64,000 bases of DNA from Marinihelvus fidelis (lineage in GTDB: Bacteria > Pseudomonadota > Gammaproteobacteria > Xanthomonadales > SZUA-36). Position numbers and translations under genes: made by a program. The DNA lies in the NCBI RefSeq assembly GCF_008725655.1, contig NZ_VYXP01000002.1:338026-402025 (forward strand). Reading direction: 5' to 3'. A model generated the notes under the pieces. The model was given only the letters and a program-made list of their open reading frames with translations. It was not told the origin of the DNA and did not search any database. Every line of letters begins with the position of its first letter. The stretch's first letter is position 1. Below are positions 9,103-15,740 of the stretch, in pieces.

Positions 9103-9987
9103 CTACAGCGACGAGAGATAGGCGTAGATGGCCTCGATTTCCTTCTCGGTCAACGAACCGAAGCGCGACTTCATCATCTCGGTCTTGCGGCCGAGTACCT
9201 TGTCGCCCAGCGCCATGCCCGAGCGCACGAAGCCGACGAACTCCCAGCGGTCGTAGTCCTGCGCGCGTACCAGCGCGGTGACATCGCCGCGGTCACGCAG
9301 CGGGTCCAGTCCATGGCACTCGACGCAGGCGTTGCGGACCAGGTACTCACCCAGCCGCCTCGGCTCCGACTGGTAGCCGTCATGCCAGGGCGCGTCGCGC
9401 ACCTGGGTGGCCTGCGGCCGCAGGTCCCCGGTCAGCAACGCCAGGCGGCTGGACAGGCCGAACTTGCCGGCCGGTTGCCGGTCGACCTGCAACGGATAGG
9501 CACGGATAAAACTGGTGATGGCGGTGAAGTCCTCATCGGTCATGACCGCGTAACCCGCCGACGGCATATGGAACAGGCTGGTGCCGTCCGGGCGCACGCC
9601 CTGGCGGACCATGGCCTCGATGGTGGTCAGGGAATGGTTGCGGATGGACGCGGTCAGGTTGGGGGCAACGATGCGCCCGACCAGCATGCCCTCTTCAACG
9701 ACCGAGCCCTGCATGGCGGGGCCGTGACAGCCCCGGTAGCAGCCGTAGAGCATGGCGAGTTCCTCGCCGCGAGCCAGCACCTCGGGATTGGTGGACACCG
9801 GTAGCGAGCGCTCCAGTGCCGGGTACTGCCTGGAGAGGACTTCGCTGCTGCGCAGGTAACTGATCGCCACGGCGAGGTAGGCCGCGCCCAGCGCGACCAG
9901 CACGATCCATTTGATTTTCCCCCTCACGCGCGATATTCCAATGGTTTTTCTGTTCTTAAGTCCCCAATATGCCTCATTTTTCCCCAT
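9103..9987 (-). CDS. membrane-anchored dihaem cytochrome c-like protein
   Basis: A single N-terminal membrane helix (residues about 26-44) anchors a periplasmic region with two cytochrome c domains. The second haem site is canonical (CVECH, residues 221-225). The first reads GCYRGCHG (residues 82-89), which puts three residues, not two, between the cysteines (CX3CH); a likely Met ligand follows in HMPSAGY. It probably carries electrons in respiration; no oxidase or dehydrogenase gene is adjacent. The ATG at 9987 has little Shine-Dalgarno support; an in-frame GTG at 9927 would also keep the membrane anchor. Confidence 0.85.
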   Translation of the reverse strand: MGKNEAYWGLKNRKTIGISRVRGKIKWIVLVALGAAYLAVAISYLRSSEVLSRQYPALERSLPVSTNPEVLARGEELAMLYGCYRGCHGPAMQGSVVEEGMLVGRIVAPNLTASIRNHSLTTIEAMVRQGVRPDGTSLFHMPSAGYAVMTDEDFTAITSFIRAYPLQVDRQPAGKFGLSSRLALLTGDLRPQATQVRDAPWHDGYQSEPRRLGEYLVRNACVECHGLDPLRDRGDVTALVRAQDYDRWEFVGFVRSGMALGDKVLGRKTEMMKSRFGSLTEKEIEAIYAYLSSL

Positions 9988-10026
9988 GACAGGGCTGTCT
10001 TCAAGACATTCCGTTCAGGCCGCGCA

Positions 10027-10060
10027 TAAAAAAGCCGCCCGCAGTGGCTGCGGGCGGCCA
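10027..10060 (-). terminator. intrinsic terminator downstream of add
   Basis: An 11-bp GC-rich stem (CCGCCCGCAG and its complement) with a 3-base loop is followed on the minus strand by six T residues. It lies about 70 bases past the stop of the adenosine deaminase gene. Confidence 0.85.
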
Positions 10061-10129
10061 AGGCTCAGAGAAAGCCGTGTCGGATATGGCTACACCATGC
10101 CGGTGAACACCATGCGGGCATGATGGCGC

Positions 10130-11158
10130 TCAAATGTGACCACAGCGTGACGCCAGGGCCCGGCGTTGTTCGGGTGCCAGGAAGGCCATCGCCAGCGCAT
10201 CGGCCTGTGAACGCCATACCTGCTCACGGCTCAGGCCGATGGCCGGCGCGGCCACCGCGTATTCGTGTCCAAGGGTGATCGCGCTGATTCCCGGGTCATC
10301 GGTATTCAGGCAGAAATGCACGCCCCGCCCGGCCAGTCGGCGGATGGGGTGATCGGCATAGCGGGCCACGGCCTGGATATGCAGGTTGGATGTCGGGCAG
10401 CACTCCAGGCCGATTCCCCGCTCAACCAGCTCATCAATCAGTTCATCATCCTCTATGGAGCGGAAGCCGTGGCCGATTCGCTGCGCGCCCAGGTCGTCGA
10501 TGGCCGAGCGCACACTGTCCGCCCCGGCAGCCTCGCCGGCATGGATCGTCACACCCAGCCCGGCCTCGCGGACGCGGTCGAAATGCGCCCGGAACAGTGC
10601 CGGCGGGTAGCCCGCCTCGTCGCCGGCCAGGTCAACTGCAACGAGATGCTCGCGGCGGGCCAGCAAGGCGTCCAGTTCGCGCGCGCAGGCCTCGACGCCA
10701 TAGGTCCGGCTCATGATGCCGATCAGCCCAACCGAGGTGCCGGTGGCCGCGGCGCCTTCGGCGACACCTTCGGCGACGGCTTCCACCACGGCCTCGGGGT
10801 CCAGTCCATGACGCTCGGCCATGAACGCGGGGCTGAACCGCAGTTCCACGTGGTCAATGCCCTCGGCGGCCGCGTCCTCGACATTTTCGCGCGCAACGCG
10901 GCGGCAGGCGTCCAGGTCCGCCAGCACGGCCACCAGGTACTCGAACCGCGCCAGGAAGGCCATCAGCCCGGGTTCGCTGTCATCGATATGCACAAAGGGC
11001 GCCAGGCCAGTGACATCGCTGGCCGGCAAATCGATCCGGTGCTGGCGTGCCAGGTCCAGGATCGTGGCCAGGCGGACGTTGCCGTCCAGGTGCCGGTGGA
11101 GTTCACAAAGCGGCAGCGAGGGGTCGATCCAGTCGTTGTTCAGGCGGGCGTTTACCAT
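10130..11158 (-). CDS. add: adenosine deaminase
   Basis: The 342-residue amidohydrolase carries the zinc and catalytic motifs of adenosine deaminases in order. They are ELHRHLDG (HxH zinc ligands, residues 21 and 23), the ELRFSP strand, HAGEAAGADSV (zinc His and catalytic Glu), RIGHGF, and NTDDPGIS (zinc Asp). It converts adenosine or deoxyadenosine to inosine plus ammonia in purine salvage, in the cytosol. The adenine-deaminase branch of this family is closely similar, so substrate preference is not settled by motifs alone. It stands alone with its own terminator, diverging from the peroxiredoxin gene; the intergenic region has an OxyR-like operator about 70 bases upstream of this start. Confidence 0.92.
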   Translation of the reverse strand: MVNARLNNDWIDPSLPLCELHRHLDGNVRLATILDLARQHRIDLPASDVTGLAPFVHIDDSEPGLMAFLARFEYLVAVLADLDACRRVARENVEDAAAEGIDHVELRFSPAFMAERHGLDPEAVVEAVAEGVAEGAAATGTSVGLIGIMSRTYGVEACARELDALLARREHLVAVDLAGDEAGYPPALFRAHFDRVREAGLGVTIHAGEAAGADSVRSAIDDLGAQRIGHGFRSIEDDELIDELVERGIGLECCPTSNLHIQAVARYADHPIRRLAGRGVHFCLNTDDPGISAITLGHEYAVAAPAIGLSREQVWRSQADALAMAFLAPEQRRALASRCGHI

Positions 11159-11225
11159 CGCGACATTCTAGCAACCGTTCAGTGGCGACGGGATTTGCTA
11201 AGCTTGTCAGGTAGGCCGGGTTGAA

Positions 11226-11262
11226 ATAGCGAATTACTATCACAATCATAATAACAATCGAT
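11226..11262 (+). promoter_or_regulatory. OxyR-like operator upstream of the peroxiredoxin gene
   Basis: The 37-bp stretch follows the OxyR pattern ATAG-N7-CTAT-N7-ATAG-N7-CTAT. The first element is exact (ATAG at 11226, CTAT at 11237). After exactly seven bases the second reads ATAA (11248) and CGAT (11259), two mismatches in the sixteen tetranucleotide positions. The inner T/A positions of the full consensus are mostly not kept. It ends at the proposed -35 of the peroxiredoxin promoter, where OxyR activators usually bind. Confidence 0.65.
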
Positions 11263-11290
11263 TTTAATTATTTCCCGGCTTCTGTAACAT
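11262..11290 (+). promoter_or_regulatory. candidate activator-dependent promoter of the peroxiredoxin gene
   Basis: A weak -35 (TTTTAA, 11262-11267) and a -10 (TAACAT, 11285-11290) are spaced 17 bases apart. The poor -35 directly abuts the OxyR-like site, as expected for an activated promoter. The 5' leader would be about 50 bases long. Confidence 0.45.
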
Positions 11291-11348
11291 GGCCGCATCA
11301 CATCGAAGCGACAATGCTTTTTACTAACCCATACGGAGACTGAACCCA

Positions 11349-11876
11349 ATGAGCAAGCAAGTCCCACAAGTCGTATTCAAGACCCGAGTCCGCGACGAAT
11401 CCATCGAGGGCCCGAACCCGTTCCGCTGGCAGGACGTGTCCACCGACGACGTCTTCGCCGGCAAGAAAGTCGTGCTGTTCGCCCTGCCGGGTGCGTTCAC
11501 GCCGACCTGCTCTTCCACCCACCTGCCGGGTTACGAAGAGCACTACGAAGAATTCAAGGCCGCCGGCGTTGATGAAATCTACTGCCTGAGCGTCAACGAT
11601 GCCTTCACCATGTACCAGTGGGGCAAGCACCAGGGCGTGGAGAAGGTCAAACTGCTGCCGGACGGCTCTTTCGAGTTCACCAAGGGCATGGACATGCTGG
11701 TCGCCAAGGACAACCTGGGCTTCGGTCCGCGTTCATGGCGCTACTCCATGCTGGTCGACGACGGCGAGATCGTGAAGGTCTTCAGCGAGGCCGGCAAGGA
11801 AGACAACTGCCCGACCGACCCGTTCGAAGTCAGCGATTACAAGACCATGCTGGACTACATCAAGAACGAAGCCTGA
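11349..11876 (+). CDS. peroxiredoxin, Prx5/AhpC-TSA family
   Basis: The 175-residue protein has the peroxidatic-cysteine motif PGAFTPTCSSTHLPGY (Cys54), the signature of the Prx5 subgroup. The fold continues to RYSMLVDDGEIVKVF near the C-terminus. Two further cysteines (about 79 and near 158) could act as resolving residues, although many family members use glutathione/glutaredoxin instead. No fused glutaredoxin domain is present. It reduces hydrogen peroxide and alkyl hydroperoxides in the cytosol. The OxyR-like operator directly upstream supports peroxide induction. It is monocistronic, ending in a strong terminator. Confidence 0.93.
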   Translation: MSKQVPQVVFKTRVRDESIEGPNPFRWQDVSTDDVFAGKKVVLFALPGAFTPTCSSTHLPGYEEHYEEFKAAGVDEIYCLSVNDAFTMYQWGKHQGVEKVKLLPDGSFEFTKGMDMLVAKDNLGFGPRSWRYSMLVDDGEIVKVFSEAGKEDNCPTDPFEVSDYKTMLDYIKNEA

Positions 11877-11900
11877 AGCGGGGCAACCTGTCGATAGCCG

Positions 11901-11932
11901 GGCCGGGTGACGCGAGTCACCCGGCCTTTTTT
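11901..11932. terminator. bidirectional terminator between peroxiredoxin and DUF1269-like genes
   Basis: A GCCGGGTGAC stem with a GCGA loop and its exact complement is followed by six T residues on the plus strand. The stop codon of the convergent minus-strand gene (11931-11933) lies in the T-run, so the same hairpin closes both transcripts. Confidence 0.85.
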
Positions 11933-12494
11933 ATGGCGCGCCGCTGGCCGGACCGGTGGCGCCCCGCCGTTCGATCCTGCGGAACGGGTTCAGGAAGTGC
12001 CGGTCCACGGCCACGAACAGCGCCTCCGGGTGGCGGGCATTGAGCATCTGCCTGACCTCCCCTTCCATCTCCTTGCGGGCGTAGACCAGCACCAGGTACT
12101 GGCCGTCATCCAGGGCGCCGCGGAAGCGCCTGATCTTGCGGTTCTGGCTGTCGATCCCGGTCAGGCCGCCCACCCAGGCGCCGAACATCGTGAACACCAC
12201 GACGACAAAGAAGACGACAACGCTGGGCACGCCGGGCCCGAAAGGCTCAACCAGCACCACCAGCGTGGCCGCGATGACCGCCGCGGCCAGGCCCCAAAGG
12301 GCACCGATCAGCCCGTCACGAACCAGGTCAGTGGTCTCCAGCATGTTGCCGGAGTGAATGTGCTCGCGCCTGAGCCCGGCCTCGTCGCGCGCGACGACAT
12401 GCAGGAACCAGTCCTCCAGGCCCAGGTCATGCAGGTCACGGGCGATGCGGCGGGTATGTTCCAGGTCGGGGACGAGATAGTAGAGACATTTCAT
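11931..12494 (-). CDS. DUF1269-like membrane protein, last gene of the sigma-control cluster
   Basis: The 187-residue protein begins MKCLYYLVPDLEHTRRIARDL, a hydrophilic N-terminal domain. Two hydrophobic segments follow (about residues 65-85 and 92-115, separated by PFGPGVP), then a C-terminal domain with FRGALDDGQYLVLVYARK and ARHPEA. This pattern is that of small proteobacterial DUF1269-type membrane proteins of unknown function. The ATG at 12494 is chosen because GGAGGT lies five bases upstream; a longer GTG frame lacks this. It starts 33 bases after the PrsW-like gene on the same strand and ends in a terminator, so it is probably the last member of that operon. Confidence 0.75.
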   Translation of the reverse strand: MKCLYYLVPDLEHTRRIARDLHDLGLEDWFLHVVARDEAGLRREHIHSGNMLETTDLVRDGLIGALWGLAAAVIAATLVVLVEPFGPGVPSVVVFFVVVVFTMFGAWVGGLTGIDSQNRKIRRFRGALDDGQYLVLVYARKEMEGEVRQMLNARHPEALFVAVDRHFLNPFRRIERRGATGPASGAP

Positions 12495-12527
12495 GCGCAC
12501 CTCCACGAGGGTTGCCGGCAGGCCGCT

Positions 12528-13652
12528 TCAGTCGACCCGTTGTCTACCAGAATAGGCCTCGATGTCCGGTTTTTCATCCCGCCCGGCGCGTTTCACACCC
12601 GCCGCCAGCACCTTCAGCTGCCACAGGTCCTTGCGTTCCATGTGCAGGAATGGCCGGATGGCCAGCAGGCCGGTACGGCCGATGCTGCGGCGCAGGTAGT
12701 CCAGTTCGATGAACTTGTCGCGGGTGCGCTCACCCACCGGCATATCGAGACCGTTTTCACGCATCATCAGCACGCCTTTCGCGCGCATCGCCAGTTCCGT
12801 GTACAGCCGCAGGTAGCACAGCAGGTCGACCACCACCGGGCCGGGAAACTTGTCCCGCAAGTCACCCAGGAAGCGGCCGATATTGGAACTGGAAAACTCC
12901 CCGGATCCAATTTGGCGCAACAACTTGGCGTCGGCGTCGAAATCCAGCTGCAGCCAGTGATGCAGGTGGTTGGCACTGCGCCGGAACACCACCACCATGA
13001 TCGGCGGCAGCACCAGCACGAAGAAAAACGCCATCATCACCGGCGGCAACAGGAAGTGGTTGAAAAACGAGTGCAGCAGCACGGCCGCGGCCAGCCCGGG
13101 CAGGTAGCGCGCCGGGTTGACCTTCATGTTGCGCTCGGTCATCGATTGCGAAATCACTGCGAAGATCGAGCAGACGCCACCGTGCATCAGCGCGGTGCCG
13201 AAACCGCGCACGACCCACACCGCCATGTTGGCATCGTAGGCACGGTAGAGGTTGTACAGGTTTTCCGCCAACGCGAAACCGGCGCCGACGGCGAAACCGA
13301 AGATGGCCGCGTCGACGAGGAAACCAATGCGGTGGGCGCGGAACAGCCCGATGACTACCAGGGCTTTCAGGCACTCCTCCACGGGAGGAGACACGTACCG
13401 GGTGTAGAAGTATAAGTCGCCCGGCACGCGTGCCATCAGCCAGCCATTCACCCACCAGGCCACGATGGCCGTCATCACGCCGGCGAGAATGGTCAGCAGC
13501 ACCGCGCGGACGGTCACGAGCTTATAGCTGTCCATCCAGACCAGGACGACCAGGAAGATAAGCACCGGCAGCAGGCCGACCGGCGCGCGCAGCAGGAAGT
13601 CTTGCGAATGGACGATGGGGGCGCTCCCGCAAAGGAAACGCCTATCTTGCAC
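12528..13652 (-). CDS. PrsW-family intramembrane protease-like protein
   Basis: The 374-residue protein has about eight hydrophobic helices in its first 225 residues and a soluble C-terminal tail. It shows the PrsW family motifs: EECLK (residues 92-96, EExxK), FALAEN (residues 126-131), a histidine in ALMHGG (157), and HSFFNH (194-199). Bacillus subtilis PrsW makes the first cut in the anti-sigma factor RsiW and so frees an ECF sigma factor. Here the gene lies directly behind an ECF sigma/anti-sigma pair, which suggests the neighbouring anti-sigma as substrate; that is inference. The start is uncertain: the GTG at 13652 has no clear Shine-Dalgarno sequence. The long tail is unlike short PrsW forms. 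Confidence 0.82.
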   Translation of the reverse strand: MQDRRFLCGSAPIVHSQDFLLRAPVGLLPVLIFLVVLVWMDSYKLVTVRAVLLTILAGVMTAIVAWWVNGWLMARVPGDLYFYTRYVSPPVEECLKALVVIGLFRAHRIGFLVDAAIFGFAVGAGFALAENLYNLYRAYDANMAVWVVRGFGTALMHGGVCSIFAVISQSMTERNMKVNPARYLPGLAAAVLLHSFFNHFLLPPVMMAFFFVLVLPPIMVVVFRRSANHLHHWLQLDFDADAKLLRQIGSGEFSSSNIGRFLGDLRDKFPGPVVVDLLCYLRLYTELAMRAKGVLMMRENGLDMPVGERTRDKFIELDYLRRSIGRTGLLAIRPFLHMERKDLWQLKVLAAGVKRAGRDEKPDIEAYSGRQRVD

Positions 13653-13658
13653 GAGTCA

Positions 13659-13684
13659 CGCGCCGGTTCACAGGGACCGGCGCG
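13659..13684. other. strong hairpin between anti-sigma and PrsW-like genes
   Basis: A perfect 9-bp CGCGCCGGT stem with an 8-base loop lies in the 44-base gap. On the minus strand, the direction of transcription, no T-run follows. It is therefore more likely a processing or attenuation element than a terminator. Confidence 0.45.
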
Positions 13685-13696
13685 GTTTTAGCCCGT

Positions 13697-14452
13697 TCAG
13701 TCGGCGGTCAGCCCCCCGCGATGCACGGTTGTCCCGTCGGCGCTGAGCACCCAGCCCACCCGGGCGATATTGACGGCATCTGCGGACGGGTCCGCCTGCA
13801 GCGCGGCCGACAGGCGAACGGTGGTGTCGTCTTCGCCCAGGATGCGCCCCTGGGGCCAGTCGACGCGCCCCGGCTGGCCTTGCAACGAGGTCAGCTCCGA
13901 GAGCACCAGGCCGCTGCCATCCAGGTCGATACGCCAGTCCAGTGACGAACTCGCGTCGACGGCGACATCCAGGCGGTAACCCCCGTCCTCCAGCCGGTAC
14001 AGTTCCAGCGACCCGCGGCCGGCAGCCGCGTCAAAACGTTCCGCGCCCACCCGGGTCGCCGCGACCGGCGCAATGGTGCCGACCATGTCGCGGGTATCAT
14101 CCGGCCCGAAAGGCGTGTCCACGACAGTCAGCGCCGCGAACGTGAAGATCGCACCGGCCACCGCGGCCAGGCCGTAGCCCAACGGGCCCGGCGCGCCGGC
14201 TTGGCCGAAGCTGAACCAGCGGCGCCGGGGTGCCGGCAGCTCAATGGAACCCATAATCCGGGCGTGCAGGTCCGCAGGCGGCTCCAGCGGCTCCGCCCGG
14301 CCGAGCACGGCCGCCACGCCGGCAAGCTGCGCGTGAAGTTCGCGCGCTTCGGCCGACGACTCCAGCAACTGCGCCAGTTCGTCCTGTTCGTCCGCAGCCA
14401 GTTCGCCGTCAATTCCGGCCTGCACCAGGTCGATCATCTGTTGTTCGTTCAT
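13697..14452 (-). CDS. membrane-bound anti-sigma factor (zf-less, single-pass)
   Basis: The 251-residue protein has an acidic, helical N-terminal cytoplasmic region (residues 1-70, beginning MNEQQMIDLVQAGIDGEL) typical of anti-sigma domains. One transmembrane helix follows at about residues 91-111, then a periplasmic C-terminal domain rich in beta-prone segments. No HxxxCxxC zinc motif is present. The start overlaps the sigma-factor stop by four bases, the usual coupling of an ECF sigma factor and its inhibitor. The neighbouring PrsW-like protease is a candidate for cutting it near the membrane. Assignment rests on topology and position, not on a conserved motif. Confidence 0.82.
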   Translation of the reverse strand: MNEQQMIDLVQAGIDGELAADEQDELAQLLESSAEARELHAQLAGVAAVLGRAEPLEPPADLHARIMGSIELPAPRRRWFSFGQAGAPGPLGYGLAAVAGAIFTFAALTVVDTPFGPDDTRDMVGTIAPVAATRVGAERFDAAAGRGSLELYRLEDGGYRLDVAVDASSSLDWRIDLDGSGLVLSELTSLQGQPGRVDWPQGRILGEDDTTVRLSAALQADPSADAVNIARVGWVLSADGTTVHRGGLTAD

Positions 14453-14991
14453 GGATGGACCCCCTCGACTTCGAGCATGTCCTTGAGTCGCTGTCGCGCG
14501 GTGAACAGCCGCGACTTGACGGTCTTTTCCGGGATCTGCAGGATTTCCCCGATCTCCCGGTAACTGATTTCCACGAAGTGCCTCAACATGATCACGGCCC
14601 TCTGGTCCTCCGTCAGCCCCATCAGCGACGATTGCAACTGCCGGCTCAACTGCCGCTGCCCTTCGATGTCATCCGGCCCGGGGTCATTTGACGCCGGCGG
14701 CTCATCGAGTTCACGCAGCCTGGATCTGCCATTCAGGCGGTCAATCGATTCATTGACCGCGATCCGGTAAATCCAGCTGAAGAACCGGTACTTGGGGTTA
14801 TAGCGGTCGAGGTGCTCAAAGGCCTTGAGAAAGGTCGTCTGCGCCACGTCAGCCGCTTCGTCCGCGTTGCCGAGCATTCGATAGGCCGCGTTGTACACGG
14901 GCCGCTCGTACCGGCGGACCAGTGAACCCAGCGCCTGTCGGTCTCCTTTCCGGCAATCCCGGATCAGCGCTTCGTCACCATCCCTGTTCAT
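14449..14991 (-). CDS. ECF (group 4) RNA polymerase sigma factor, RpoE-like
   Basis: The 180-residue protein has both ECF domains. Sigma-2 is shown by YERPVYNAAYRMLGNADEA, DVAQTTFLKAFEHL and FFSWIYRIAVNESIDRL. Sigma-4 is shown by LTEDQRAVIMLRHFVE followed by the helix-turn-helix SYREIGEILQIPEKTVKSRL. It directs RNA polymerase to a stress regulon not visible here. It overlaps the anti-sigma gene downstream and follows the STAS gene by 39 bases on the same strand. No convincing self-recognition promoter was found in that short gap, so it is probably transcribed from the partner-switching genes upstream. Confidence 0.95.
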   Translation of the reverse strand: MNRDGDEALIRDCRKGDRQALGSLVRRYERPVYNAAYRMLGNADEAADVAQTTFLKAFEHLDRYNPKYRFFSWIYRIAVNESIDRLNGRSRLRELDEPPASNDPGPDDIEGQRQLSRQLQSSLMGLTEDQRAVIMLRHFVEISYREIGEILQIPEKTVKSRLFTARQRLKDMLEVEGVHP

Positions 14992-15030
14992 GAATACCGC
15001 CGTGGGGCAAAAAAGTTGATACGCGGTGAA

Positions 15031-15330
15031 TTAACCATCCGTGGCCGCCTCGATGTCGAAGAGCCGGTCGAAACCGGAGTAGGTGAAAATATCCTGCAGG
15101 TGCGTGCCGACGCCGACCAGGCGAACCCCCTGGCCATCCACCAGCAAGCGCTTATGCGTGCGCAACAGCACCCCCAGGCCGGCGCTGGAAATGTACTCCA
15201 GCCCCTGCATGTCGATGACGCAGGGGCCGTCCACGCGGTCCAGGAACGTCTGTGCCTGCGGCGCTCGCGCCGCGTCCAGCCGCCCTGAAACCCTGACGTG
15301 ACCCTTATCGTCGGTCTCTATTTCAAACAT
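15031..15330 (-). CDS. STAS-domain anti-sigma factor antagonist (RsbV/SpoIIAA-like)
   Basis: The 99-residue protein is a single STAS domain: a short beta strand start (MFEIETDDKGHVRVSGRLDA), the CVIDMQGLEYISSAGLGVLL core, and VRLVGVGTHLQDIF. The serine pair in ISSAG (about 48-49) is where the antagonist is phosphorylated in partner-switching systems. It should bind the adjacent HATPase when unphosphorylated. The ATG at 15330 overlaps the stop of the kinase gene (TGATG), giving tight coupling; the TTG one codon earlier is less likely. Confidence 0.9.
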   Translation of the reverse strand: MFEIETDDKGHVRVSGRLDAARAPQAQTFLDRVDGPCVIDMQGLEYISSAGLGVLLRTHKRLLVDGQGVRLVGVGTHLQDIFTYSGFDRLFDIEAATDG

Positions 15331-15740
15331 CAAGCCTGTTTCCCTTCGATGACGAAGGTGATTTTACTGGTGCGGGCGCGGTATTCGTAGTGCACGGAGT
15401 CCGCCATTTTGAAAACAAGGTAGAGACCCAGCCCACCGGGTTCGCGTTCCTCGATGGGCGCGTGGATGTCCACGGCGCTGATGCGCGCCGGATCGAAGCG
15501 CTCGACATCGTGGTCGGTCAGCGTGGCCGTGACGCCGCCATCGACCGCACGCAGCTCGATCTCGATGGGCCGGTCGGTCTCGGTGTTATACCTGACCATG
15601 TTCACGAACAGTTCCTCCAGGCACAGGTCCACGGCCTGGCGCAGTCCGGCCGGGATCGCATGGCGGCTGAAAAAATCGGCCGTCATGGCGACGATGCCGG
15701 CCAGTGACTCTACATCCCTTGCGAAAGCGGCCGTGGTCAT
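15330..15740 (-). CDS. anti-sigma factor serine kinase / HATPase (RsbW/SpoIIAB-like)
   Basis: The 136-residue protein is a lone GHKL ATPase domain. The N-box is DLCLEELFVNMVRY with Glu42-Glu43 and Asn47, and the G-box is PGGLGLYLVFKMAD near residue 101-115. This is the HATPase_c_2 form found in anti-sigma kinases that phosphorylate STAS antagonists. The GG-LG loop is intact, so kinase activity is likely. It starts directly after the phosphatase stop codon and overlaps the STAS gene. Its target could be the ECF system next door or an unlinked effector; no group 3 (SigB-like) sigma factor is in the window. Confidence 0.9.
   Translation of the reverse strand: MTTAAFARDVESLAGIVAMTADFFSRHAIPAGLRQAVDLCLEELFVNMVRYNTETDRPIEIELRAVDGGVTATLTDHDVERFDPARISAVDIHAPIEEREPGGLGLYLVFKMADSVHYEYRARTSKITFVIEGKQA

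Noticed and set aside
11907-13415. A 502-codon plus-strand frame across the DUF1269-like and PrsW-like genes
   Set aside because: Both minus-strand genes have recognisable motifs; this frame is a Gln/His-rich shadow.
13659-13684. Hairpin read as a terminator of the sigma/anti-sigma transcript
   Set aside because: The only T-run is on the wrong side for minus-strand transcription, so it should not stop the operon before the PrsW-like gene.
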